24,003 bases of DNA from Isoetes engelmannii (lineage: Eukaryota; Streptophyta; Lycopodiopsida; Isoetales; Isoetaceae), in the NCBI GenBank assembly GCA_011763485.2, contig JAANSK020243721.1, positions 1 through 24,003 of the forward strand, written 5' to 3'. A program made the position numbers and the translations under genes. Positions within the stretch are counted from its first letter, which is position 1. Each line of letters opens with the position of its first letter. Shown here in pieces: positions 8,485 through 18,362 of this stretch. The notes below the pieces were generated by a model. It was given only the letters and a program-made list of their open reading frames with translations. It did not search any database and was not told the DNA's origin.

Positions 8485-8920
8485 ATGTATTGTTGCTTCA
8501 TGGATTTTGCGAAGGCTTTTGACACTATGCCTAGGGCAAAGCTGTTGGAGAGATATTGTGTTGGGCATCCCCCACGAGCTACAACTGCAATATACAACCC
8601 ATATGATAGAGTCAGAACTCGAATGCCTCCATCAGGCCACCCTATCAACAATAGTGGGAGTGCGATAGGCATGTTCACTGCCCCCCATTCTATTTCAATT
8701 GTATATTGATGAACTGGAAGAATGACTTGCTTTGCATGGAGGGAAGAGGCTCTGCTTGCTGATTACATCATTAGACAGTTGATATATGCAGACGATCTGT
8801 TAGCCCACACCTCAGCAAGTATGCAGTAGCATCTAGACATGCTAAGCACTTTTCTTCAGGACACTGGAATGCAGGTCAACTTGGCAAAGACTAAGGCACT
8901 TCTCGTATCATTCTTTTAGA
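8485..8920 (+). pseudogene. LINE B copy 1: reverse transcriptase palm
   Basis: Motif A is MDFAKAFDTMPRAKLLER (from about 8500). The block normally starting IGVRQGC is decayed, but FQLYIDELEE is readable in a shifted frame near 8690-8720. Motif C is YADD at 8785-8796, within IIRQLIYADDLLAHTSASMQ. NLAKTKALLVS follows at about 8880. The YADD box and the A-F-D motif are catalytic signatures of reverse transcriptases. An in-frame stop follows SASMQ, and at least one frameshift separates motif A from motif C. Confidence 0.75.
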
Positions 8921-8959
8921 TAGTATAAACAATGTCACTTCATTTATCATGATTAAAGT

Positions 8960-9790
8960 ATAGAGATGGTACAAATATACAAGTATCTTGGAGTAGAGTT
9001 TACTACCACCACATTATAGAACACCTTCATCCAACAATGAGGAATAACATGTTGGAAGACACTCTATGCCATGCAGAATTATTGTCACAAAGCCGAGCTC
9101 TATATTGGTCCCATCAGACACACGTGTTCATGGTTTTGGTGGAACTAGCTCTTTTATATAGAGTAGAAGTAGAAAGGCTAGTGATATCCCTTGCCACTTG
9201 GGAAGATTTGAGTGGGTTAGGAACCCTTTCAGACTCATACTGTCGGAGTCAAGTCTACATTTCCATACCCAATTCTCCTCCAAGAAACATGATGCTTCTA
9301 TAGCATGCCTCTTTGGAGCGCATGTATTCATTGCCAGAAACATAAAAGACACTCGACTTTCAAATCTGGCCTACTCACTGATCATGTGTCCATAGCATCT
9401 TAAAACATGTTGAAGAAGAAACGTGCAGGTTGGTTCTCCAGATAGAATGCATACGAGTAGGGATGTGTACAGGTGTAGGATAATCAAGATCACAATCACT
9501 TGAAGCAGTATCTCAACACACGCTTCTTTAGGATGCCAGTAAGATCAAAACAATGCACTACAAAAGTCAGATTAGCCACCAACTTGCCAGTGGCCCGCAC
9601 CAGTACCTGTTATCGATTTGCCCATGAAGAGGTGTAGAACAGTTGCATCCATTCATACTGGTGCACACCGCCTCATAATTGAAACATGCAAATGTGTCCG
9701 TCGGGAATGTGAAAACAGGATACATGAATGTTGCCAGATGGGAGCCAGTGAAGATGAATGCTACACTTGCTGCTGCTGGACCTAATCTAA
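8960..9790 (+). pseudogene. LINE B copy 1: region downstream of the palm and C-terminal end
   Basis: IYKYLGVEFTTTT (about 8975-9012) is the block that follows the palm. HAELLSQSRALYWSHQTHVF and LVELALLYRVEVERLVISLA (9070-9200) correspond to HAMQNNSYQAELYAWAHQSR and LVEPIL in copy 2. A later piece reads RCRTVASIHTGAHRLIIETC followed by CENRIHECC and DECYTCC (about 9635-9780). It resembles the Cys/His-rich ends of LINE ORF2 proteins. Several frames and stops are involved. Confidence 0.6.
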
Positions 9791-9969
9791 GATATGTTGA
9801 CCTGATTACACCTATCAGCTGCTGCAGTTGCTTTTGCAGATCCCTTCAGTAATGGCATTATCATCCTTTACCTTGGAGGTTGGGATGAAATAAAACCTAC
9901 ATCATCACATTGATATGTACAAATGTGCAGATCTATAGTTTCTTCTTGTCTTTATTAATGTTCAATTTT

Positions 9970-10100
9970 TTTCCTTGAAAACCTTTCGTGACAGGGGTTT
10001 TCTAATCAAGGCAATAATGAGCTTGATGTGCATTTTTTTTTTAATGGTATTGGGTCCCATAGACATTTTGGCCTCCGTAGACGATAAAAGTCAAGTCAAT
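9970..10100 (+). other. LINE B copy 1: 3' tail with conserved stem-loop
   Basis: CCTTGAAAACC (9973-9983) pairs with GGTTTT (9996-10001) and, across a short bulge, with CAAGG (10007-10011). The same GAAAACC/GGTTTT pairing exists in copy 3 at about 4895-4920. GGTCCCATAG (10053) and CTCCGTAGACGATAAAA (about 10073-10089) are shared with copy 2 and copy 3. In other LINEs a 3' stem-loop is recognised by the element's own reverse transcriptase; that role is inference here. Confidence 0.7.
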
Positions 10101-11356
10101 TCTCTCTTCTAAGTTTGATGACTTGTATGAATAGATTTTTGTTGAGATGAGAAAATATTAAAGACACAACCATGTCTAAGGGTGCAGGTGGTCTACAAGG
10201 CATTTACTTATTTAGGAGTATCATAGACACACAAGGCCAACAAAACACAGAAGCAAGAAGAGAATTTTAGTCCTATCTATGATCTATCCCATTCTTATAC
10301 TTTGATTAAGTAGGGCTTTTCACTTATATGGATTTTACAAGAAGAAGAAGAAGAAGAAGATGAGTTTTTAACGTCTCCCTCGTCCTTGCTAGTCATCTGA
10401 GTAGGTGCAAGTTCCTTTCATGAAGTTGTTTCATATTACTCTCTTGGATGATCTTGCATAGATATTTGCCCGGAGATCTTTGGCTCATGAAATTATCATT
10501 ATTTACACTAATATAACCAATTTTGGCACCTTTTAGTTCTTGGAAAAGTTATAAAAAAAAACCCCGACACTTTGCAAGGTTGACCAAAATGCCTCTAAAA
10601 ATAGGGTATTTAGCTAAAAAAACAACTTAAAAGAGCAAAGCTTGTGAACCTCAATTCCAATTTAGATGAATTTGATTTTGTTGAAAAGAACTTATCACAA
10701 TGTACAACTTTCATGAAGACAACTTTTGCATTTGACGAGCCAATTGCCGTATTACCTAAAATGCCCTTTGTTTGAAGTGCATTTTTTGGCGATATTTGAA
10801 AAATATAAGGGTGAGCCATTTTAGTCTTTTTTCCTTTCTTTTTTTCTAGGTATATAAGCCATGCTTTTAAATTTAGAAAGTAGATTGTAAGATTTAGAGA
10901 GACCTTATAAAAATTACGCAGCTACATATGAGATTTGTGTTAACCAAGTTATTTTTTTTATTTCTAATTGTCCACACAAAGTATCATTTAAATTCCCATT
11001 TTTGCTAATTGTCAGGTGAGAAAGAATTTAGCTAGTGTGAACAAGTTCTCATACGCTCCTTGCTTCAGTTGTTGAACAAAATAGAAATAAGAATATATGT
11101 AGTTGTGTAACAACAAAGTGAATAAAGTGGATCACTTGCATCATGGCATTTAAGAGTTGCATGCATGGCATTGAAAACTTACAAAACATTGATTATGTTA
11201 AACATTGATTGAATTGAACATCCAATAGAGAGTAAATGGTTTATGGGATCCAAATACAATGTAGATATATTAAATAGCTAGAAATAATATAAAAAACCGA
11301 TCCAAATGGTTTTCGAGGGAAAAACATTGAAATAGCATTGTTTGATGGATTGATAT
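10101..11356. other. AT-rich non-coding stretch with a (GAA)n microsatellite
   Basis: Nothing gene-like was recognised. (GAA)n occupies about 10339-10360. A 69-codon minus frame at 10610-10819 has no motif and looks fortuitous. Confidence 0.5.
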
Positions 11357-11365
11357 TTCATAATA

Positions 11366-11504
11366 ACCCATCGCGGTGGTGGCCTAGTGGTAAGGCTTTG
11401 GGTTGGGGTGACCCCCACCAGGGTTCAAAACCCACTGGCTACCATCGGGTGGGAGATATGGGCAAGTCCACCAACCATGCTTTCAAACAAAAAAAAAAAA
11501 AAAA
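11366..11504 (+). mobile_element. tRNA-derived SINE with poly(A) tail
   Basis: The 5' part carries a Pol III box A, TGGCCTAGTGG (11380-11390, fits TRGYNNANNNG), and a box B, GTTCAAAAC (11423-11431, fits GWTCRANNC). They are about 32 bases apart, as in tRNA genes. The element ends in an A-rich tail (about 11485-11504). TTCATAATA lies just before the element (11357-11365) and again right after the tail (11505-11513), a perfect 9-bp target duplication. The GTGGTGGCCTAGTGGTAAGG start resembles the Au-like group of plant SINEs from memory. It depends on a partner LINE for movement. Confidence 0.88.
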
Positions 11505-11513
11505 TTCATAATA

Positions 11514-12287
11514 GATCATATAGAATTTGAGAAACATACATGCCACAAAAGTAGTCACAGGGAGACAGACAAGCGACAAGCGACGACATGTCGCCTTTTC
11601 CAATAAAATGTAATAGAGTACAAAAGATTAGGACTTCGCCTATTTAGATGCATGCGAACCATGTAGGTTTAAAGCCTTGAAAGGAGATTGTACTTTGCTA
11701 CATTTGGGAGAATCAAAGGTCATTTTCTTGGGTTTTGCTTAATGCTATCAAGCCTTGTGTTGTAGAAACAGAGGGGAAACGTCTGTACAAGTAAAATGTC
11801 TCGGATATAATATTGGAGGAGAGTGCAATCAGCTAAAATTTGAAGGAATATGATATTAGATGGAGTATATATATGCTGATACACTTGCAACAAAAAGCTG
11901 TTTCAGGATGAACGCTGCAAAATCCTTATAGAATCACTAATCATTTAGGGGCATACGACCATACTATGTATGGAGGTATATTAAAGGAAATTTGATGTGA
12001 TACAATAGAATTTAATCCTATATTTTAAGTCCAGGAAGGCCAAACGGCCATGGAATCCATACAATTGAAGTAGTACGACTATTACTACTAGGATTAAGAA
12101 ACTCCTGATTCCAAAAGTTCTCAAGGGAAAAATCCTTTGTAGTGATACTAAAAATGACGATAAAAGTTGTATACAGTAAAAGTGGGACTCATGTCATACC
12201 CACTTTTTTCCGGTACCACTTTTTTTCGACCCTAAAGGACGTGTGAATCGTTGCAGATCCTATATTGTCTAAAAAGCGAGCCCCATT
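11514..12287. other. Non-coding stretch
   Basis: No gene seen. One hairpin stands out at 12178-12207: AAAAGTGGG and CCCACTTTT are perfect complements across 12 bases. Confidence 0.5.
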
Positions 12288-12300
12288 GCGAGTCGAGAAG
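12288..12300. repeat. Half-copy of the CTCGACTCG palindrome motif
   Basis: GCGAGTCGAGAAG matches the right half of the palindrome that forms the satellite at 22981-23859. The left half is not preserved. Confidence 0.55.
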
Positions 12301-12534
12301 TTAGTAAGAAAAGCTTTAATCCGTGAAAATGCTATCTTTATATACACAAAGTGCTAATCTGCACTGAATTTTTGATCATAAATAATTAAATTACATTGTA
12401 TTTTACAATGGTCGTGGAGACCATGGTGGTCGGGCTGTCACAAATGTTACATCATCTCCAAGCACGGAATACCTTGAAGGAACAACATCTAGAGCACCCT
12501 CCGACTGCCTCTAAGCTCTCCGAGCAACTTGAAG

Positions 12535-12834
12535 TCAATGGAAAGCTTCACATGGAGCTGCTTTCTGGGCAATGGACTGGCCCATCCATGTGACATCCAC
12601 TCCCTCTAGTCGCATCCTTTCTTCAATCTCTGCGTAAAAAAATGCTTCTTCCCCAACATCCATGGATCTCATGCAATGCTTGCAACATCCTCTGCGGCTC
12701 ATGAAGTCGGGAACACTTCTTTCTCCCTGTCGGGTCTTCTGTCGTTTCATAGTACCTGCGTTCCTTGGCAAGCTTATCTCAAAGACCAGGTAGGAGTGTG
12801 TTCTGCGCTGGAACTTGGAGGGGTGCACTCCAAC
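12535..12834 (-). pseudogene. Coding-like fragment of unknown function
   Basis: I do not recognise this protein. The minus strand is open for 97 codons and the product includes FQRRTHSYLVFEI. A second frame over the same stretch gives a highly charged product with LAKERRYYETTEDPTGRKKC and LHEPQRMLQALHEIHG, which looks more protein-like, so a frameshift may lie near 12770. A pyrimidine-rich run ending in TTCTAG (boundary at about 12835 on the minus strand) could be a splice acceptor. It lies between the palindrome copies at 12288 and 12972. It could be a fragment of a transposon-encoded protein. Confidence 0.3.
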
Positions 12835-12971
12835 CTAGAAGAGAGCAACATCACAATCAACAAATACAGTGTTATTAGCCAAGAAAAGAACATAAGTTGC
12901 AAAAGCCGGAAGACAATTTCATTCGGGTATTTAGTATAGTACACATATTGGAACTTCATATCACGTTAGAA

Positions 12972-12995
12972 TTTCTCGACTCGCAAGTCGAGAAA
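12972..12995. repeat. Single complete copy of the 24-bp palindrome
   Basis: TTTCTCGACTCG followed by CAAGTCGAGAAA is a near-perfect 24-bp dyad with only the central bases unpaired. It equals the satellite unit found ten kilobases downstream. Confidence 0.85.
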
Positions 12996-13052
12996 GTGCT
13001 TAGGCACACATGAAACTGCTATTTATGCATAAAACATTATACATCATGCACG

Positions 13053-13650
13053 GTGTTATCATGCATCACCACAGTATTTATTGTCCATAGCCTTCATGAT
13101 CCTGCTGCTTTCCTCATCAAGCCTCTCTCAGTTCTGGATAATTATGCAGGACGTCCACTAGTCACTCTGAAATCTGGCACTCGGCCAACACAGGAACAAG
13201 TATATTCGAAAACTACTTATCGGTCTCAAAATCCTCTGATGAATAATGGTGGGGCATGACTTACTCCAGGCTGGACCGCGTTTGTGGTACCCCTGCAGTT
13301 TTGGATCTGCTACTAGCCTTCACTAGAATGAACATTTTATCCACCTCTGTGTATGATAATACTCCTCAGCTCATACATCAATGGAGTGGCCTGCCACCTC
13401 TGCCTCTTAGGACAATGTTTAAACTCAATACAAGCTTTCTTCATGATCCATATTTCACAATCCAATGCAGACAACGTCTTCTTTCGTGTTACTTATCAGA
13501 AAAGATATCCTGCTGCTATGGCTGATATAGTGACATCTCAAGAGAGCTCTTACAGCAGCCTGATACGATCAGGTCCTTTGTTGCAAATCATTTCTCATGC
13601 TTTTTTAAGGAGCTTCCTCTTCCTGCACAGAGTGTCCTCTTTCTCATAAT
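13053..13650 (+). other. Open stretch of unknown meaning
   Basis: Three overlapping plus-strand frames (13053-13259, 13256-13525, 13353-13649) cover this region. The third includes SQSNADNVFFRVTYQKRYPA, which reads like real protein, but I cannot place it in a family. No introns or start context are convincing. It is adjacent to the 3' end of the minus-strand pseudogene below and may be unrelated. Confidence 0.25.
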
Positions 13651-14565
13651 ATTCACAAACAACTAGTTGAGAAACATCACAATTTTACAAGGGACAAAAA
13701 ATATTATCTATTGTCATACAATGCTATAGCATGGTCTTTTACAATATGACAAGTAGGGTATGATAAAATCACACACTCCACCAACTCTCTCCTCTCAGGA
13801 TCTCTAGGGTTGTTCTTCCACTCCAGCAGTTGGAGTACTTTTTTTTTCAAGATGCCCTTCTTATGCCTCCCAACGGGCTCCCAATATTGAACTTGGAATC
13901 CAGGACGTAGCTCCTCCCCACCAGGCATGGTGATGGTCACTTCAGTGACAAACATCCCTAACCATATCAGACAATCTTCATCATCACACAAAGTAGTCTT
14001 TCTTGATTTCCTCGAAAGCATTCCACTCAGGAAGATCAAACAACTTCAGCTTCAACGACTTGCTTTCTACCCACCACTTGAAGACATTGTTGGGACAAAT
14101 TTTCTTACATGTACTAGCTCCTTGAGAACCCTCCCACCTACTCTTTGGTAAGAAACCGTCTCTTAACTTTGTCACACATGGCTGCTATGTTTCTAAACAT
14201 GACACCACCTTTTCCCAATAACTGACTAGGGATTCCAAGTGAGCCTGTCTAAATGATGACGTCTGCCTTCCTTTTCGAACATCCTCCCAGTGTGTTACGT
14301 ATTAATTCCAAAGGCCCTTCACTAGTTGGCCTCGTAGTTGGCCAGATCTTTAACGTTTTTGAAATAGGGAAGTGGTTGTGGCTCACCCATGGGAAGAAGT
14401 AATTCACTTTGGGCCCCTTTCCCACATTTCAATGTCCTGAAAATGCATCCACAACTTATCGGATGGCCTCCATTTATACTGCATGATTGGTATTCCATCT
14501 CTAGCCCAGAACTTGACTTGACGTGACTTAGTGTGTCCTATCAATTTATCTTTAGTCTCCAACAA

Positions 14566-14802
14566 TTATCCCTCCACAAAAGATTTCCAATCTGCAACCT
14601 CGTCGATTATAGGGCTAACACAACTCTCGAACATGTCCATGAGTTCAGATAGACTAGTCAGGTTCTCCCTCCCTACTGTGCCATCTATGTCATGATGTGT
14701 GTGTCCAACCATCATAAACTCCACCTTCACAATCTTAAAGACCCTCAACGCTGTTAAGTATGACATTTCCCCCAACATATGTTCTTGTTTTCTTTCGAAC
14801 AA
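14566..14802 (-). pseudogene. HTHHDID block of the DUF7869-like gene
   Basis: The 78-codon frame contains LRVFKIVKVEFMMVGHTHHD followed by IDG (residues about 20-42). In relatives the site reads VGHTHEDID. DNCSKENKN, expected about 25-30 residues before, is present in a neighbouring frame just upstream (about 14800), so a frameshift separates the two. Confidence 0.6.
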
Positions 14803-14875
14803 TTATCAAAGCTTTCCACTTATCAGAAACTCATCCCACATTCTTTTTCTTTCCCATAGACACTTTTGTGTAAGC

Positions 14876-15223
14876 TCAGTTATCTACCTTTGCCCTTTGG
14901 TAGGCAAGAGGTTGAGCATCCATCAAAGCATAAAAAATTGGGGCTGATGGAGAATACCTCCTCCCTTCTATAGTGCCCCTCTCTAGTATTCTCAAGCACT
15001 TGAAGTTCGAACTCACATAAAAATTCAGATCATCCTTCCAAAGATGAAGCATAATTTGTCCATAGATACCAGTGCCATGCCCATGTGTTAGAACACCTGC
15101 TAAGCTTACTTTTATTTGAAAAGTGTTTTGACAGTGCCTCAGCAAAGGATCTAAGTTTAGCAAGAAAGTTCTATGTTGATCCATCTTGTCATGAATCAAA
15201 CACAAATATCTATCAGGCTGCAT
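14876..15223 (-). pseudogene. Best-preserved block of the DUF7869-like gene
   Basis: This stretch is open for 115 codons. It holds IHDKMD near residue 10, a block LAGVLTHGHGTG near residues 40-52 and LHLWKDDLNFYVSSNFKCLR near residues 60-80. In the family as I know it, an IHDKMDH motif is followed by a T-G-H-G-H-G block and a block that begins with D-N/P-N and ends in a conserved L-R-L-E. Spacing and order agree. Upstream and downstream parts are in other frames. Confidence 0.6.
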
Positions 15224-15669
15224 TTGCGAGAATGTCCTCTATTGCCAATATGGCTGCCTACATGATATTTTGTTTGACTGGTGATCTGCAAATTGCTCTC
15301 TAATTGCCATCCTTTCCTTCTCAATTACGGTTGATGCAAGTGTATCCTTTAGTTGAATACAAGTACTGTGTTTTGAGAATGGCATATGTTGTAGGACACA
15401 CACATCAGAAAAAATAGCTTTCTATAACCTGCTAAAAGATGATTAAGAAAGAGACCGACCTCTTGTGGTTTCTAGAATTGCATTTACCTCTTGCAATCAC
15501 TCCTTCTGGATATAATGTTGTGGCAACAATCTAAGGACCGTTCTGACACCATGCTTGTTCTCTTTGGACTTATGGGGCATAGATTGAGGCATGTATCTCA
15601 TATAACTTTCAAAGACTGCAGTGACACTGAAAGTATTTGCTTTAGGTCTTAAAGTGAATGCATTGCCAT

Positions 15670-16484
15670 GAGTGCACCTTAGGCCTTTGACATAGTGCAC
15701 CACGCCAAGTTGTGGAGCAGACTGCAGGAGCTCGGCATACCCCTAGACTTGCAGAATGCGATCTACAGGTGGTATGAGGCATGCTCTGGATGCCTGGCAC
15801 CCTTAGAACAACTAGTGAACAACAGTATTGGAGTACGCCAAGGTTGCTCCCTCTCGCCTACACTGTTTGGCCTCTACATTGACTAGTTGGAACAGTGGAT
15901 GGCCCAACACGGTAGAATGGACACCTCGTTGGTACACCACATTGTCAGGCAGCTGATCTATGTCGATGACGTTGACCTCCTGGCGCACACTCCGGAGGAC
16001 ATGCAACGCCACCTGGATGCACTAGCCACCTTCTGCCAGCACACCAACATGCGAGTCAACCTCGCAAAGACTAAGGTCCTACTGATCTCGTCTTCTCGGC
16101 ACCTGCGGATGCCCTCTTTCACATACCAGAGGGAAACTGTGGAGGTCACTCCCACCTATAAATATTTGGGAATTGAGTTATCCACCACCATGCATTGGGA
16201 TAGCTGTATCCGACTGGGGATTGCAACAGGCTAGAAGGCCTTGCACGCCATGCAGAACAACAGTTACCAGGCAGAGCTGTATGCCTGGGCCCATCAATCA
16301 CGCCTCTTCAGAGCTCTGGTTGAGCCGATCCTCGTACGGCGTGGAAGTTTGGGGCCCGGTGATCTCCGCCACCACCTGGGGTGACCTTGATTCGCTTGTT
16401 GTTTCTCTTTGTACAGGTCCCATAGGGCAATTGGCATTCGCAGACGATAAAAAATTTATTCTATTCTATTTTATTCTGTTCTAA
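15670..16484 (+). mobile_element. LINE family B copy 2: truncated and internally deleted
   Basis: The element starts abruptly in RT motif A (AFDIVHHAKLWSRLQ from 15683) and is better preserved than copy 1. The palm reads IGVRQGCSLSPTLFGLYID (about 15827-15883), YVDD (15959-15970) and NLAKTKVLLIS (about 16060-16090), then YKYLGIELSTTMHW (about 16157-16197). Two in-frame stops (15884-15886, 16232-16234) and a frameshift near 16335 break it. After WGDLDS (about 16377-16394) the sequence jumps directly to the 3' tail (GGTCCCATAGG at 16416), lacking roughly 0.7-0.8 kb present in copy 1. It ends in GACGATAAAA plus a TTCTATT-rich tail. It lies inside, and antisense to, the DUF7869-like pseudogene. 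Confidence 0.8.
16395..16484 (+). other. LINE B copy 2: 3' tail
   Basis: GGTCCCATAGGGCAATTGG and GCAGACGATAAAA match the tails at about 4957 and 10053. A TTCTATTCTATTTTATTCTG stretch closes the element, and copy 3 ends in a very similar run (about 5293-5312). A TTCTATT-type microsatellite end instead of poly(A) may be a family trait. Confidence 0.75.
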
Positions 16485-16699
16485 CATGTTACCAGTATTT
16501 GTAAAATGACGTCTTGCTCATGCCAAGAATCCATCTTAAGGCTCTGATACAAACCCTCTGCTCCTTCTGTTGATAAAGCAATATCTCTGTCACATCATCA
16601 TAGTATGCATTCCCACATAGTGAGTGGATGAAGTTAATTCTATTATTCTGAAGGTATCAACATATTGAGATCTTATTTCAACTAGGTCATCCACACTAT

Positions 16700-18219
16700 A
16701 CTAAATAGTGCAAGTGGACAAGTTTTCTTTGGTTGCTTCTCTACTCTCTTCCCTTTGCAAGCACTTCTCACTTCTAATCCTTTTGTATGATTGCCTTTTA
16801 TGAAACACGTAGTGTCTCTTCCTTGTCATCAATGGATGTTCATCAATCACCAAGTCTTCCACATGAAGTCGATGAGACCTCCCCATATCTTCTTGGTTTG
16901 GAGTTTCGAGTATTCCTCTTTGTTTATAATGTGTCTAATTGGTCATCTTAGTTGGGCTTGAGACTCGAGCAGCCCAGAGCATAAAATGCAATCACTAGAG
17001 GTGTCTTGGGACATTATGGTATCAATCTGGATAAACAACGTTACAATCAAGAGAGATTCACCGTACAAAGTAGGTGAGTGACCCAAAAGGGTTTTTTTGG
17101 AGGTTCAAACTTACATATATTCTTACAGATTGGGTTCTTTTGGATAATTCTGGGGCAATATGTGGCTGAAATGGGGGTTTTTGGTAGATTTCTAAGGCGT
17201 ATACAGGGGGGTTTTGGGAGACCCATTGCACGCACATGACGGACCCCCTATACGATTGGTGCCCCCCCCCCCGGGCTTACAATACCAACACCTAGCTGGT
17301 TATCCTCAAGCCTCTGATCACTTACACAATCTGATGGATCCGTTGCAGTTATGATAACCTCTACAAAGATTGTCCCAGTGCACAGGTGCACCAATAAGCA
17401 ATACATCTTCCTCCACTCCAGCCTAGGGCATTCTGACACGCTTGCCTTGCAATTAGCTTCTTCAATCGGAACCATTCCATAAATACACATAAAAATCCAA
17501 AAATGATATGTTAGGAATAATATGTCAAGAATTGCCACATTCAAAATGACTGATCTTTTAGCTACATAACTGTATACTATATGTATATTCCAATAACTAT
17601 ATATATTCTTAGAAATAACTACTTATGGCTATAAGTCCAACAAATGAACAACCAATTCCTAGTGATTACTACTGTATTAATAAACTTCATCATATGCCAC
17701 GTTCCATCTCCATGTTGCGACTCGGTGACGTGGCGTCCAGTCTGCCTGTACCTCGGAATATTCCATAATAAGTGCCATTTATTTAAAAATTTGGAACTAT
17801 ACCAAAGCTCCTTTGCCTTTCTTCTCGCCCGACCAGAGTTCCTTTCTTCATCTTCTTCTTCCACACTAAAGCTCTGGCCGATCGAACTTACTGATCCTAT
17901 CAATACCTTGTACATGACTGTCAATTGATCTACAGATAGGGGCCTCTCTTCCGGCGCGACCAAAGTCGAAGTCCAAATCACTTCTGGAGCGCGACACAAC
18001 CTAAGATGCAACTGAGCATGGTCTTAGAATTTTTTTTCTTATTTTGCTTTGGGATTTTAGTGTCTATTCTTACTCGCTTCTCTGTTTTTATAAAATATCA
18101 CTATTTTTCCATTTTTATACATCCTATCTTTAATCCTTTTCCAGCCCTACAAATTCTTATTCCAGACTTGTGAGAACCTCGAAGATAAGCAAACCTGATA
18201 TGGAAGTGAGTTCTACATC
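16700..18219. other. Non-coding or unassigned stretch upstream of the DUF7869-like remnant
   Basis: Minus-strand open frames exist at 16701-16886, 17248-17544 and 17619-18011 (130 codons, with an acidic EEEDEERNSGRARRKAKELW stretch). They could be 5' coding pieces of the DUF7869-like gene, but none has a motif I can name. An 11-base C run is at 17262-17272. Between 17050 and 17240 there are irregular GGGTTTTTT-like runs. Confidence 0.35.
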
Positions 18220-18226
18220 CACTAAG
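18220..18226. repeat. Target duplication of LINE A (3' side)
   Basis: CACTAAG, matching 21703-21709 on the other side of the element. The next base is T on both sides, but here it merges with the poly(T) run. Confidence 0.7.
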
Positions 18227-18250
18227 TTTTTTTTTTTTGTTTTTTTTTTT
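18227..18250 (-). other. Poly(A) tail of LINE A (seen as T run)
   Basis: This is 23 T bases interrupted by one G at 18239. It marks the 3' end of the minus-strand element. Confidence 0.85.
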
Positions 18251-18362
18251 GAAGAACTTGTGTCAATATATTAAAAGAATAGCACTGATACAAGGTGAGT
18301 GAGGAGAAAAAAGAGCTGCCCCGAAGAGGCAGCGATACCCCACCACTCCATCATCCTCTCAA

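Larger units (their letters stand above)
6615..10100 (+). mobile_element. LINE family B copy 1: decayed, interrupted non-LTR retrotransposon
   Basis: Coding remnants appear in the expected order of a LINE ORF2: a pre-RT segment (about 6765-7315), the RT palm (8485-8920), the thumb/connection (8960-9400), a C-terminal cysteine/histidine-rich piece (about 9610-9780) and a 3' tail (9970-10100). Many stops and frameshifts show it is dead. The order breaks at 7316-8484, where about 1.17 kb of unrelated DNA separates RINK from YCCFMDFAKAFD. Copy 2 in this window (15670-16484) aligns with it from the palm onward. I cannot assign a clade with confidence. The 5' boundary is uncertain. Confidence 0.75.
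13704..16695 (-). pseudogene. Decayed gene for a DUF7869-like protein (HTHxDID motif)
   Basis: Pieces in several frames fit one protein read on the minus strand, N to C: GNAYYDDVTEILLYQQ and RALRWILGMSKTSFYKYW (about 16620-16497), PKANTFSVTAVFESY and MPHKSKENKHGVRTVLRLLP (15660-15510), KERMAIREQFADHQ (about 15310), LCLIHDKMDQHRT and LAGVLTHGHGTGIYG (15210-15050), DNCSKENKN (about 14800), MMVGHTHHDID (about 14710-14680), KSRQVKFWARDGIPIMQYKW (about 14530-14475), and a C-terminal part with LRPGFQVQYWEPVGRHKKGI (about 13900). From memory this order matches the uncharacterised family around domain DUF7869, known from plants and animals. Its function is unknown. The pattern of conserved D, DN and HxHxDID residues is reminiscent of a nuclease/transposase fold, which is inference. 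Stops, frameshifts and a LINE inside it show it is not functional; some frame changes could be introns. Confidence 0.6.

Noticed and set aside
17248-18011. 98- and 130-codon minus frames as separate host genes
   Set aside because: No recognisable domain or start context. They may be 5' pieces of the DUF7869-like gene, but the evidence is too thin to call.
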